Below are positions 43,403 through 52,150 of a DNA stretch of 64,000 nt, piece after piece (position 1 is the stretch's first letter; each line of letters begins with the position of its first letter). Source of the stretch: an uncultured Porphyromonadaceae bacterium (GTDB lineage: Bacteria; Bacteroidota; Bacteroidia; Bacteroidales; Muribaculaceae); contig CAJKRG010000001.1 in assembly GCA_905202215.1 (NCBI GenBank), forward strand, positions 103,799 to 167,798, written 5' to 3'. The notes under the pieces were generated by a model. It worked only from the letters and a program-made list of their open reading frames with translations, searched no databases and was not told where the DNA came from. Position numbers and translations under genes: made by a program.

Positions 43403-45222
43403 TTCTTTACGTCTTCTATGCTCTTGATTGCGCGTTCTGCTTTGGAATAGATATCTGATGCCTCGGTTTCGGAGTCATTGGGAGTAAAGCGCGCCATTTC
43501 GCATCTGTCGAGAACATCTAACACTTCATCTGTAGCATTCTTATCCAGACCATAGGCAGAAAGCTTTTCTGCCACATTATCGCGTGTAAGCTGCGAAGGT
43601 GCGATCGAAAGCTTGTCGCTTATATAACCCCAGAGTGCTTTTGCAAGAGCGGCATAGAACATGTCGTTTTTATGGGCATCGAGATACGCTTTGGATTCCT
43701 TGAGACGTTTGGTGGCCACACGTCCGGCTTTGGCAAGTTTACGCCCGGCGACATCTGCCTCAAGACGTATGTTGCGGCGGTAGACTACAAGCACTCCGGC
43801 AAGAATAAGGACTGCGAGTATATATAGGAACCAATACATCGGCGAACGGAAGGTATAGTGTATTTCAGCAGCCTGACGCTCGGAATCTGTTCGGCGGATA
43901 TGGAGTATATCGTCGATGGTCTCGTCGAGAGTAATCTGTGACGGTGCTGGAGCGCTGCCATTGCCGCGAAGTACCTTGATCGGCATATCGTCGACATCGG
44001 CTGTCTTATAGGTGCCGCTTTCGATATCGAAATATACGAAAGGCACTCCTTTGATAACGAAATTACCTACTTCCTGTGGCACAATAGTATAATCCGTGCG
44101 GAACGTTCCGCTCATATTTGTACCGCCTCCGATAAGGTTGGCCGATATATCGGTTTTAGGTGTATACGTATCGATTCCGGCAGGAAATTCAACAGTAGGA
44201 GGCGTCAGGAACTTGATATTGCCGGTACCCTTGATTATATATGAATATGTAGAGGCCTCATTGGTCCGCATTAGTTCGGGTTCGAGTGATGTATGCACCG
44301 AAAATGAGCCGACAGCTCCGCAAAAACCGTCGGGCTGAGGCTGCGGCAGAGCCTTGACACTAAGAGTTGCAGCATTCGACGATGTGGTCACATTACGTTC
44401 TATCGGACGGCTCGCGGTACCGAAAAATCCCATATTTACCTGTTCATATTGTACGATCGTGACATCGTATTTTCCTGAATTCACCGACAGTGTGCCGGCT
44501 TTCTGAGGATACAGCAGCAGACGCTTGAGAACAGCCGTATGATAGTTCTGACCGTTGTAATGCTCTATTGATGTTTCAAGATCGACGGGCAGTTCTTCGG
44601 TAAGGAATCCCTCGAAAACAGGCTGAGTGGTAACCATAAACGAACTGATATCGTATTTGGTATAAACCTTGATAGTGGCGACAACGGGTTCCTGCTCATA
44701 GACTGAGTTTTTGGAGAAAAAGACACGCACAAGCAGATCGTCGGCCGAGATCTGGGTCGGAGTACCCGACGGAGTCACATCATCAGGTTGTCTGTTGTTG
44801 CCTGCTCCTTGAGGTGAAGAATTCCGGTCTGGGGGAAGTATCTGGAAGGAAGCCGCACGCGATTTCAGCGTCTTTCCCTCGCATTGCACCGTAACTTCCG
44901 GTACCGAGACACTTCCAGCCTTGTCGGCGCGGTAAGTAAAGGAATAGTCGATTGACGACGACGATGTCATGCGTCCGTTGATGATCTGCGTACTCTGCAT
45001 GGTAGAGGTCGCAGGTCCGTATAGAAGTGTACAGCCGTCGAGTTCCGGAGCCGCAGGCGGATTGGCTTCGCCATCGCTCAGACGGAATGTGAGGCGGAAA
45101 TTACGGCCTTCGATGACGTTGCGCGGCTGAACAAGAGCGAATGACGGCTGTTGCGCCATGGCTGCGACAGCCACCGCAATGAACAGAAATATAAATAGGA
45201 AACGTTTTTGCATAGTCGTCAT
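43399..45222 (-). CDS. batD: BatD: membrane protein with repeated beta-sandwich domains
   Basis: The protein has 607 residues from the ATG at 45222 (a second ATG is 9 bp on); earlier in-frame codons lie within batC. A signal peptide ends at Ala-Gln-Gln. The periplasmic part consists of immunoglobulin-like domains; the first contains the motif series ELDGCTLL, YSFTYRADKAGSVSVPEV. A transmembrane segment (MYWFLYILAVLILAGVLVVY) lies near residue 470 and a cytosolic helical tail ends the protein. The start is 7 bp after the batC stop, and the end overlaps batE by 4 bp. Confidence 0.92.
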   Translation of the reverse strand: MTTMQKRFLFIFLFIAVAVAAMAQQPSFALVQPRNVIEGRNFRLTFRLSDGEANPPAAPELDGCTLLYGPATSTMQSTQIINGRMTSSSSIDYSFTYRADKAGSVSVPEVTVQCEGKTLKSRAASFQILPPDRNSSPQGAGNNRQPDDVTPSGTPTQISADDLLVRVFFSKNSVYEQEPVVATIKVYTKYDISSFMVTTQPVFEGFLTEELPVDLETSIEHYNGQNYHTAVLKRLLLYPQKAGTLSVNSGKYDVTIVQYEQVNMGFFGTASRPIERNVTTSSNAATLSVKALPQPQPDGFCGAVGSFSVHTSLEPELMRTNEASTYSYIIKGTGNIKFLTPPTVEFPAGIDTYTPKTDISANLIGGGTNMSGTFRTDYTIVPQEVGNFVIKGVPFVYFDIESGTYKTADVDDMPIKVLRGNGSAPAPSQITLDETIDDILHIRRTDSERQAAEIHYTFRSPMYWFLYILAVLILAGVLVVYRRNIRLEADVAGRKLAKAGRVATKRLKESKAYLDAHKNDMFYAALAKALWGYISDKLSIAPSQLTRDNVAEKLSAYGLDKNATDEVLDVLDRCEMARFTPNDSETEASDIYSKAERAIKSIEDVKK

Positions 45223-45229
45223 TTTGATT

Positions 45230-46042
45230 TTACCAGGGTTTGTCGGGCTGAGGACGGCCTGTGGCAGGTTCTTCCTGGGCCTGAACCTTCTTTCTGGTGG
45301 CATTTTCCTTGTTTTGCATCGTCTGCAGGATCTGTTGGGCAGAATTAGTCATCGGTTTCTGTTCCTGCTGTTGTTGCTGTTGCTCTTCCTGATTCTGCTG
45401 ATTCTGCTGCTGTTGTTGCTGGTCCTGTTGCTGCTCTTGTTCTTCCTGTTGCTGATCCTGCTTGTCCTGATTCTGCTCCTGTTCCTGTTTTTTCAACTGG
45501 GCGAGACGGAGGTTTTCACGAGCATCCATATTGTCGGGATCAATTCGCAGCGCGCTTTTGTAACATTCGATACTCTGGTCATATTGCTCATCGTTGAAAG
45601 CCATATTGCCAAGGTTATAATACGTCATCTCGGCAATATCTCTGTCGAACTGGTTGGCGTCGGAAAGCAAATCGTTAAAAATTCCGGCGGCCTGTACACG
45701 CGGATCGGCTTCAGTCCCTTTATTGTCATCGTTCTGAAGCTGTAAAAGTATCACAGCCTTGTTATAGCGTCCTCTTATTGAACTGCCGTTCTCTTTGAGG
45801 GCTTCGTCATAGGCCTCAAGAGCCTCATAGAATTTATCTTCTTTAAAAAGAGAATTGCCGCGTCTTATATTGTTTCGTTCCGCTTTGTATGACTTAGACG
45901 GCGTGTAATATCGCGACTGCTCTGTCTTCGCGGCCTGAGGTGCGGCAATGCTGTCGGCTGAGGCATCGGGCATTGCAAGCTGGGCCGAAATTGAAAATGC
46001 CAGACCGCTCAAAAGACAGAATGATGCTATCGTCTTTTTCAT
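45230..46042 (-). CDS. batC: BatC: TPR protein with a Gln/Glu-rich tail
   Basis: The protein has 270 residues: signal peptide, TPR repeats between about 55 and 180 (NSLFKEDKFYEALEAYDEALKENG and YYNLGNMAFNDEQYDQSIECYKSALRIDPDNMDARENLRLAQ), then roughly 45 residues made almost only of Gln and Glu with some Asn and Asp, then a short tail. The tail is low-complexity and probably disordered. It overlaps batB by 4 bp. Role as for the rest of the Bat operon. Confidence 0.9.
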   Translation of the reverse strand: MKKTIASFCLLSGLAFSISAQLAMPDASADSIAAPQAAKTEQSRYYTPSKSYKAERNNIRRGNSLFKEDKFYEALEAYDEALKENGSSIRGRYNKAVILLQLQNDDNKGTEADPRVQAAGIFNDLLSDANQFDRDIAEMTYYNLGNMAFNDEQYDQSIECYKSALRIDPDNMDARENLRLAQLKKQEQEQNQDKQDQQQEEQEQQQDQQQQQQNQQNQEEQQQQQQEQKPMTNSAQQILQTMQNKENATRKKVQAQEEPATGRPQPDKPW

Positions 46043-47064
46043 TTCTTGTCCTCCTTTGTAAAGAAATTGATACCGCGCAGCCAGCTGATTTTTCGGTCAA
46101 CAACAAATATGTCTATCAGAAGGAAAATCAGAGCTATGGCGGCGAAAGTGGGGAACTGCTCCGCCCCGGCTTTATATGTTACCGAGCGGAATTCCGATTT
46201 CTGAAGCTTGTCGAGCTGTGCAGAAAGATCTGAAAGTGCCGACGGCGATGCTCCGTTCACATAGATGCCGTCACCGGCCTCGGCTATCTTCTGGGCAAGT
46301 TCCTCGTTGAGTCTTGTAACTACGGGACGGCCTTCGTTATCGGCGAAGCCTGGTAGAACATTTCCTGCCGGAGTTCCGAGCCCGATCACGTCGATCTGAA
46401 TATCGTTTTCTGCGGCGAGTCGGGCCGTCTCTATCGCTTCGCCTTCGTGATCTTCGGCATCTGTGATGAGTATTATGGCCTTGTGCATGTCTTCCGCAGG
46501 CGAAAATCCGTTCATGGCCATTTTTATGGCACTTGAGATAGATGTTCCCTGATAGGAAATCTGATTGGGAGAGAGCTCGTTCAGATACATTTTGGCAGTA
46601 TAGAAATCACTCGTCAGTGGCAACTGCATCTTGGACTGTCCGGCAAAAACCACCAGCCCAACCTTGTCGTTGTCAAGGCGGTCTACAAGTTTTTCAAGCA
46701 AAAGACGGGCGCGGTCAAGACGCGATACCCCGTCGGGACGGTCGGTCGACGATGCGAGCATAGAGTTCGACACGTCGAACGCTATCATCACCTCTATGCC
46801 GGCCGATACTTCCTGTTGTTCCTTGGCGCCGGCACGGGGGCGCGCAAGCACAATCACAAGCGCTGCCAGAGCGATCATCTGGAGAGTCAGTTTCACAGCC
46901 GGGGTATAGCGCGATGTATCGGGCATCAGATGCTCGATCGAGGCCATACGGCCGAAACGCCGCAGTTTGGCCCTGCGGGAAGCCCGGGCCGCCATAAAGA
47001 GCAGCACAGCCACCGGAACCGCTGCCAGCAAATAAAGATATGTCGGATTTGCAAAGTCAAACAT
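46039..47064 (-). CDS. batB: BatB: von Willebrand factor A membrane protein
   Basis: The protein has 341 residues: two N-terminal hydrophobic segments (about 10-28 and 58-78), a VWA domain with the metal site Asp-Val-Ser-Asn-Ser (MIAFDVSNSML, near residue 94), the second acidic segment ILITDAEDHEGEA, and a C-terminal transmembrane segment FAAIALIFLLIDIFVV. The architecture is that of BatA/BatB. It lies 9 bp after batA. Confidence 0.93.
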   Translation of the reverse strand: MFDFANPTYLYLLAAVPVAVLLFMAARASRRAKLRRFGRMASIEHLMPDTSRYTPAVKLTLQMIALAALVIVLARPRAGAKEQQEVSAGIEVMIAFDVSNSMLASSTDRPDGVSRLDRARLLLEKLVDRLDNDKVGLVVFAGQSKMQLPLTSDFYTAKMYLNELSPNQISYQGTSISSAIKMAMNGFSPAEDMHKAIILITDAEDHEGEAIETARLAAENDIQIDVIGLGTPAGNVLPGFADNEGRPVVTRLNEELAQKIAEAGDGIYVNGASPSALSDLSAQLDKLQKSEFRSVTYKAGAEQFPTFAAIALIFLLIDIFVVDRKISWLRGINFFTKEDKK

Positions 47065-47073
47065 AATTATATC

Positions 47074-48060
47074 CTAAGGGATTGAACGGAGAACTGTGTA
47101 ACGCAGCAGTATCTCGAAGGCGAAAAGCCCGAAAGCAAGCCATGCCCACAATATATAGTTGTCTTCGGTATGCGAAAAATGACGCACATCCATTTGTGTC
47201 TTTTCAAGAGCGTCTATTTCCGAAAAGACCTCTTCAAGCACTCTGTTGCCGGTTGCGCGGAAATATTTGCCCCCGGTACTTTCTGCGACGGTGCGTAGGG
47301 TCGCCTCGTCAATTACCACAGGCTGCGGCTGAAACTCTATGCGTCCTGTGAGAGTCTGTACAGGATACGGGGCATTCCCGTTGGTGCCGATTCCGATTGT
47401 GTATATCTTGACTCCCAGTTCCTTTGCTACTTCCGAAGCTGTAACAGGCGCTATCACACCGGTGTTGTTCGAGCCATCGGTAAGCAGGATTATGCTCTTA
47501 CTTTTAGCTTTCCCTTCCTTAAGACGATTCAACGCAGTGGCTATTCCGTCGCCTATGGCTGTACCATCTTCAAGAACGTTCATGTTGAGGTTTTGGAGAT
47601 AAGAAAGCAACTGTGCGCGGTCTACCGTCATCGGAACGCCAGTAAGGCTCTCTCCGGCAAAGACCACAATGCCGATATTGTCGGCCTCTCTGCCCGAGAT
47701 GAATCTGGCAGCCACTTCCTTGGCGGCTCCGAAGCGGTCCGGCTCAAAGTCGCGTGCCAGCATAGACGACGATACGTCGAGAGCAAGAACTATATCGGTA
47801 CCCTCTGTCGATGTCGTACGCCAACTATCGCGTGTCTGAGGGCGCGCAAGCACTACTATGACACAGGCGATCGTGGCAAGCCGCAACACGAATAGCAGAT
47901 GCCTCAGATATTGTTTCCATGTCCGTGGCAGTGTCTTGAACGCGGATGCCGACGACATGGCCATCGTTGCGTGAAGATTTCTGTGCTTCAATACATACCA
48001 CGCTGTCAGTGGTATAAGTATCAGCAGAAGCCAGAGTATATGTGGATGTGCAAAATGCAT
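47074..48060 (-). CDS. batA: BatA: von Willebrand factor A membrane protein
   Basis: The protein has 328 residues with the same layout as BatB: N-terminal hydrophobic segments (LWLLLILIPLTAWYVL and LRLATIACVIVVLA), a VWA metal site Asp-Val-Ser-Ser-Ser (VLALDVSSSML, near residue 93), SIILLTDGSNNTGV, and a C-terminal membrane segment. It lies 2 bp after the BatD-like gene. The pair of VWA proteins is the core of the Bat complex. Confidence 0.93.
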   Translation of the reverse strand: MHFAHPHILWLLLILIPLTAWYVLKHRNLHATMAMSSASAFKTLPRTWKQYLRHLLFVLRLATIACVIVVLARPQTRDSWRTTSTEGTDIVLALDVSSSMLARDFEPDRFGAAKEVAARFISGREADNIGIVVFAGESLTGVPMTVDRAQLLSYLQNLNMNVLEDGTAIGDGIATALNRLKEGKAKSKSIILLTDGSNNTGVIAPVTASEVAKELGVKIYTIGIGTNGNAPYPVQTLTGRIEFQPQPVVIDEATLRTVAESTGGKYFRATGNRVLEEVFSEIDALEKTQMDVRHFSHTEDNYILWAWLAFGLFAFEILLRYTVLRSIP

Positions 48061-48062
48061 TG

Positions 48063-49073
48063 TCAGGATTTTTTACTTGTTTTATCAGTAGATTTGACCT
48101 GTTCGTCTGCTGTGGCTTCGGGCTCGGGTTCCGGCTCCGGTTTTGTGGAATCCACAAAATTGATGGCCCGGTTGAATGCTTTCACATTGTCATCAGGAAG
48201 CGGGCGCACCTTGGCAAACTTGACAAAATCCGCTACCGAAAGGACGCTTCTCATTTCATCGGCGGTCATGCGGGTCTCGGGATTACTTCGCAAAGCACGC
48301 ACAATCTGTGTCGATGTCATTTCCATGGCATTTATACCGAAACGACCCTGAAGATACTGACGCAGGATATCGACAAGTTCAGTGTAGTACTCCTTCTCAT
48401 GTCCGTTCTCCGCAAGATTGCGAGAACGGAGTTTCTCAAGCCGTAGTTTTGCAAGATCATAAGGCGGCACAGGAATCGACTTGCTTTCCTCTATTGCGAT
48501 CTTGCGTTTTCTCAGCAGTATGAACGCGGCAACGCCTCCTGCGACAATGGCAATACCCAGAAGTGTCCAGAGCAGCCAGTCCGGTATGTAGTCATACCAT
48601 TTTGTATCCGGACTTACGATGCTCGCCATAGGATGGATGGTCTCGAGGGAATCCACGTCGACGGGCGCTACTTTGAGAGCCAATATGGAAGATTTTACAG
48701 TATCGGCTCCCGGAGCGGGAACTACGGCGAACGGTGGTATGCTTATTGTTCCGGGATCAAATGCCTGAATCGTGAAATCAAAGTCATAACGCACTTTGCC
48801 TTCGCTTCTGGTTGTAGTGCTGTCAGAAGCGACCACATCGACACCATGAAAAGGTATATATTCCGCACCCGGTGTCAAAACCGGAAAATCCACGAGTTGA
48901 ACCGATGATTCCATCTGAACAGGCACGTCTACACTCACGGTAATGTGGGCGCGATCACCCATTACAAGATCGACACTGTCGACAGCGGCCTTGACTGAAA
49001 CCTGCTGAGCATTGGTTGCAACCGATCCGAGACATAAAACCGCCGGTGCGAAGTATTTCAGAAAGCGTTTCAT
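48063..49073 (-). CDS. BatD-like / DUF4381-type membrane protein of the Bat operon
   Basis: The protein has 336 residues: a signal peptide ending Asn-Ala-Gln, a beta-sandwich domain (VSVKAAVDSVDLVMGDRAHITVSV at the start, FTIQAFDPGTISIPPF later) that resembles the BatD fold, one transmembrane segment (LLWTLLGIAIVAGGVAAFILL, near residue 170), and a cytosolic helical part ending in a Pro-Glu repeat tail. It is the usual third gene of Bat operons, between the DUF58 and batA genes. It overlaps the DUF58 gene by 4 bp. Confidence 0.8.
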   Translation of the reverse strand: MKRFLKYFAPAVLCLGSVATNAQQVSVKAAVDSVDLVMGDRAHITVSVDVPVQMESSVQLVDFPVLTPGAEYIPFHGVDVVASDSTTTRSEGKVRYDFDFTIQAFDPGTISIPPFAVVPAPGADTVKSSILALKVAPVDVDSLETIHPMASIVSPDTKWYDYIPDWLLWTLLGIAIVAGGVAAFILLRKRKIAIEESKSIPVPPYDLAKLRLEKLRSRNLAENGHEKEYYTELVDILRQYLQGRFGINAMEMTSTQIVRALRSNPETRMTADEMRSVLSVADFVKFAKVRPLPDDNVKAFNRAINFVDSTKPEPEPEPEATADEQVKSTDKTSKKS

Positions 49074-49945
49074 ACTGTTGATCTATTTTTGAACAGGCCC
49101 ATCAAGGCTTTTACATAATCCTCGTCAGTGGCGACAGAAACATAATCGACCCGATTGCTTCTCAAAGCCTCCGACATTGACTGCTGACGCTTATACCACC
49201 ATTTGCCATATGCCTTGCGGGTAGCAGACGAACCGGTGTCAATCCATTGTGTCTGGCCGGTTTCAAGGTCGCGTATTCTCATCAGTCCGACATCAGGCAG
49301 TTCACTGTCGCGCTTGTCATAAACCTGAATCGCCATCACATCGTGTCGGTTCACTGCTACGGTAAGAGGCTTACGATAGTCCGACTCATCGATGAAATCC
49401 GATATAAGGAACATCGTGCAACGCCGTTTCAGAGCGTCGCTGAAATAACGTACGGCCTCAGCGATGTCAGTACCCTGATGATCCGGCTGAAAATCAAGGA
49501 GCTCACGAATAAGGAAAAGAATGTGTTTGCGCCCCTTTTTTGGCGTGATGAATTTTTCCACTCTGTCGCTGAAGAAAATCGCACCGATCTTATCATTGTT
49601 CTGGATAGCGGAGAAAGCGATTGTCGCCGCTATTTCGGCTATCATCTCGCGTTTCTCTACCCCGACAGCTCCGAATGCCCGGCTCGCCGAAACATCGACG
49701 AGAAGCATTACGGTAAGTTCGCGTTCTTCTTCGTAGACCTTGACATATGGATGGTTATGGCGTGCTGTGACATTCCAGTCGATATCTCGTATGTCATCGC
49801 CATACTGATACTCACGAACTTCGGAAAACATCATGCCGCGACCCTTGAAGGCCGAATGATATTCGCCTGCAAAAATATTCTGCGACAGTCCGCGAGTCTT
49901 TATCTCAATTTTGCGAACTTTTTTTATAAGTTCATTCGAATCCAT
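49070..49945 (-). CDS. DUF58 domain protein (VWA-like), Bat operon
   Basis: The protein has 291 residues. The conserved DUF58 core GDDIRDIDWNVTARHNHPYVKVYEEERELTVMLLVDVSAS is present near residues 50-90, including a VWA-like Asp-Val-Ser-Ala-Ser metal site. It has no membrane segment. DUF58 proteins are regularly paired with MoxR ATPases, as here (6 bp apart). Confidence 0.93.
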   Translation of the reverse strand: MDSNELIKKVRKIEIKTRGLSQNIFAGEYHSAFKGRGMMFSEVREYQYGDDIRDIDWNVTARHNHPYVKVYEEERELTVMLLVDVSASRAFGAVGVEKREMIAEIAATIAFSAIQNNDKIGAIFFSDRVEKFITPKKGRKHILFLIRELLDFQPDHQGTDIAEAVRYFSDALKRRCTMFLISDFIDESDYRKPLTVAVNRHDVMAIQVYDKRDSELPDVGLMRIRDLETGQTQWIDTGSSATRKAYGKWWYKRQQSMSEALRSNRVDYVSVATDEDYVKALMGLFKNRSTV

Positions 49946-49951
49946 ATTTTA

Positions 49952-50947
49952 TCAGGGAACCTGTACTTTATCGAGGATTTCGGTTATTATCTGGTCGGTG
50001 GTATAATTGTTGGCTTCGGCTTCATATGTCAGACCGATACGGTGACGGAGCACATCGTGGCACACAGATATCACGTCCTCAGGTATGACGTAACCGCGCT
50101 GATGCAGGAACGCGTAGGCACGGGCGGCACGAGCCAGTGAAATGGATGCACGAGGGGATGCTCCGAACGAAATATAGGAGGCGAGATCCTCAAGACCGTA
50201 CTCGGCCGGCGTGCGGGTTGCAAAAACAATGTCTACGATATATCGCTCGATTTTTTCGTCAACATATATCTGCTCAACGACCTTCTGGGCTTCGATCACT
50301 TCTTCTGGACGTAGAAGCGGCACTACAGGACGCTGTTCGCGTGCGATATTCATGCGGATGATCTCGCGTTCCTCATCTTTCGACGGATAACCGATAACTA
50401 CTTTCATGAGGAAACGGTCTACCTGTGCTTCGGGAAGAGGATATGTACCTTCCTGCTCTACCGGGTTCTGGGTTGCCATCACAAGGAAAGGCTTGTCAAG
50501 CGGAAAAGTGTTGTCACCGATTGTGACCTGACGCTCCTGCATGGCTTCAAGAAGAGCGCTCTGTACTTTCGCCGGAGCACGGTTGATTTCGTCGGCAAGT
50601 ACGAAGTTGGCGAATATCGGACCTTTCTTAACCTGAAAGGTCTCGTTTTTAACGCTATAGATCATTGTACCGATGACGTCGGCAGGAAGAAGGTCGGGAG
50701 TAAACTGTATTCGGCTGTATTTGGCATCGATGAGCTGGGCAAGAGTTTTGATCGCCAATGTTTTGGCAAGACCAGGGACACCTTCAAGAAGCACATGGCC
50801 ATTTGCCAGCATGGCGATGAGAAGACTTTCCACAAGATGTTTCTGACCCACGATCGTCTGATCCATTCCTCGGGTGATAAGTGCTGTAAAATCGCTCTTG
50901 GAAGCAACCAACTCATTGAGTTGTCGAATATTTACGCTTTCGCTCAT
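49952..50947 (-). CDS. MoxR family AAA+ ATPase
   Basis: The protein has 331 residues. Walker A is LLEGVPGLAKT near residue 54, Walker B is FANFVLADEINRAP, sensor 1 follows at VMATQNPVEQEGTYPLPEAQ, and sensor 2 is in GASPRASISLARAA. MoxR ATPases act as chaperones for VWA-domain partners, here the DUF58, BatA and BatB proteins. It is the first gene of the eight-gene Bat operon. Confidence 0.94.
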   Translation of the reverse strand: MSESVNIRQLNELVASKSDFTALITRGMDQTIVGQKHLVESLLIAMLANGHVLLEGVPGLAKTLAIKTLAQLIDAKYSRIQFTPDLLPADVIGTMIYSVKNETFQVKKGPIFANFVLADEINRAPAKVQSALLEAMQERQVTIGDNTFPLDKPFLVMATQNPVEQEGTYPLPEAQVDRFLMKVVIGYPSKDEEREIIRMNIAREQRPVVPLLRPEEVIEAQKVVEQIYVDEKIERYIVDIVFATRTPAEYGLEDLASYISFGASPRASISLARAARAYAFLHQRGYVIPEDVISVCHDVLRHRIGLTYEAEANNYTTDQIITEILDKVQVP

Positions 50948-51372
50948 AATGAATTTTATATGTTTGCAAACTTTAGTTGCATTAATGATTCTATTTAGTA
51001 ACGCAAAATTAATATTCTAACAAGTAAACAGTCCTCTTTGAATGTTAAATTTATTTACTTTCTCTTTAACGTTCTAAACATTTAAGCATTTTTAGAAATT
51101 CCGGATTTTCCTTCTTGCACCTGTGGCAATTCATGCATGATTTTGTCTGAAAAGTTCAAAAAGTAGCTGTATAACATAATTATTCGGCTATTTTTTTATT
51201 TTCTGAAAATAAATTTGTATTTTTGCAAGTGAGAATTTGCTGTTCCTCGCATTTTGCCGACTGGTTGACAACCACACATATGTCTATCGCACCTCGTTTC
51301 CGAAGTGTATTCTTCCCCCATTGCGACAATTTACGAAAATGGCCAAGTCAAACCTAGTCATTTGATTATTCT
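50948..51372. other. Intergenic region between moxR and the Crp/Fnr gene
   Basis: The region holds divergent control signals rather than a gene. On the plus strand TATTTTTG (51218-51225) is a good -7 element for the Crp/Fnr gene; the -33 region is only T-rich. On the minus strand a TAAAG-TTTG stretch near 50960-50975 is a weak candidate for the Bat operon. The Crp/Fnr leader is about 140 nt, long enough for post-transcriptional control, but I see no recognisable riboswitch or stable hairpin in it. Confidence 0.5.
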
Positions 51373-52071
51373 ATGATTAAAGCTGCTCTTGAAAAAGTCA
51401 TCAACGAAGATATGGCCGATATTTGGTCTATTCTGTCATCTGAAGAAAAACGTCTGGTGGCCGATAATCTCGTTATACATACATTCAAAAAGAATCAGGT
51501 AATCTATGCCGAAGGCGATGATCCCGAATATCTTTGGTGCCTTTTCAAGGGCAAAGTCAAAAAGACAAAGGAAGGAGTAGGCGGCCGTGTACAGATTCTC
51601 CGACTAATCCGCCCCGTACAGTATTTCGGATATCGCGCTTTCTTCGCCGAAGAAAAATATGTGTCGAGTGCTACTGCCATCGAACCCTCCATTATCGGAG
51701 CACTCCCGATGACTCTGGTACGGGAAATAATCCACAATAATATCGAACTTGCATGGTTCTTTATCCGTGAACTCTCCCATAATCTCGGAGGCTCAGACAC
51801 AAAAATCGTTAATCTGACCCAAAAACATATCCGCGGTCGACTGGCGGAAGCCATAATGGTTCTTCTTGACAACTATGGTTACGAAGACGATAATTCGACT
51901 TTAAAAATATATATGGCGCGTGAGGATCTTGCAAATTTGTCGAATATGACTACATCAAATGCCATTCGCACACTTTCGACATTTGTCAATGAAAAGATTC
52001 TTGTCGTTGACGGACGCCGGATCAAGATCATCAATGAACCCATGCTTCGCAAAATAAGTAAATTCGGATAA
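51373..52071 (+). CDS. Crp/Fnr family transcription regulator
   Basis: The protein has 232 residues: an N-terminal cyclic-nucleotide-binding-like domain (FKKNQVIYAEGDDPEYLWCLFKGKVKKTK) and a C-terminal winged helix (MAREDLANLSNMTTSNAIRTLSTFVNEKILVVDGRRIKI). There are no clustered N-terminal cysteines, so it is not an Fe-S Fnr sensor. The effector is unknown. It is divergent from the Bat operon across 425 bp, so it may control it, though this is only positional. Confidence 0.9.
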   Translation: MIKAALEKVINEDMADIWSILSSEEKRLVADNLVIHTFKKNQVIYAEGDDPEYLWCLFKGKVKKTKEGVGGRVQILRLIRPVQYFGYRAFFAEEKYVSSATAIEPSIIGALPMTLVREIIHNNIELAWFFIRELSHNLGGSDTKIVNLTQKHIRGRLAEAIMVLLDNYGYEDDNSTLKIYMAREDLANLSNMTTSNAIRTLSTFVNEKILVVDGRRIKIINEPMLRKISKFG

Positions 52072-52094
52072 TTTCAAGAAACTGAACATAAAAT

Positions 52095-52133
52095 ACAGCC
52101 GCCGGTATCGTATTATCGAAAACCGGCGGCTGT
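52095..52133. terminator. Bidirectional terminator between the Crp/Fnr gene and a secreted protein gene
   Basis: A perfect 12-bp stem (ACAGCCGCCGGT at 52095-52106, ACCGGCGGCTGT at 52122-52133). The plus strand continues TATTTGTTTTTG; the minus strand continues with TATTTTATG. It lies between two convergent genes. Confidence 0.85.
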
Positions 52134-52150
52134 TATTTGTTTTTGTTTGC

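Noticed and set aside
45340..45500. A repetitive tract that could be taken for a CRISPR or a tandem DNA repeat
   Set aside because: It is the Gln/Glu codon tract of batC in frame; there are no regular repeats and spacers.
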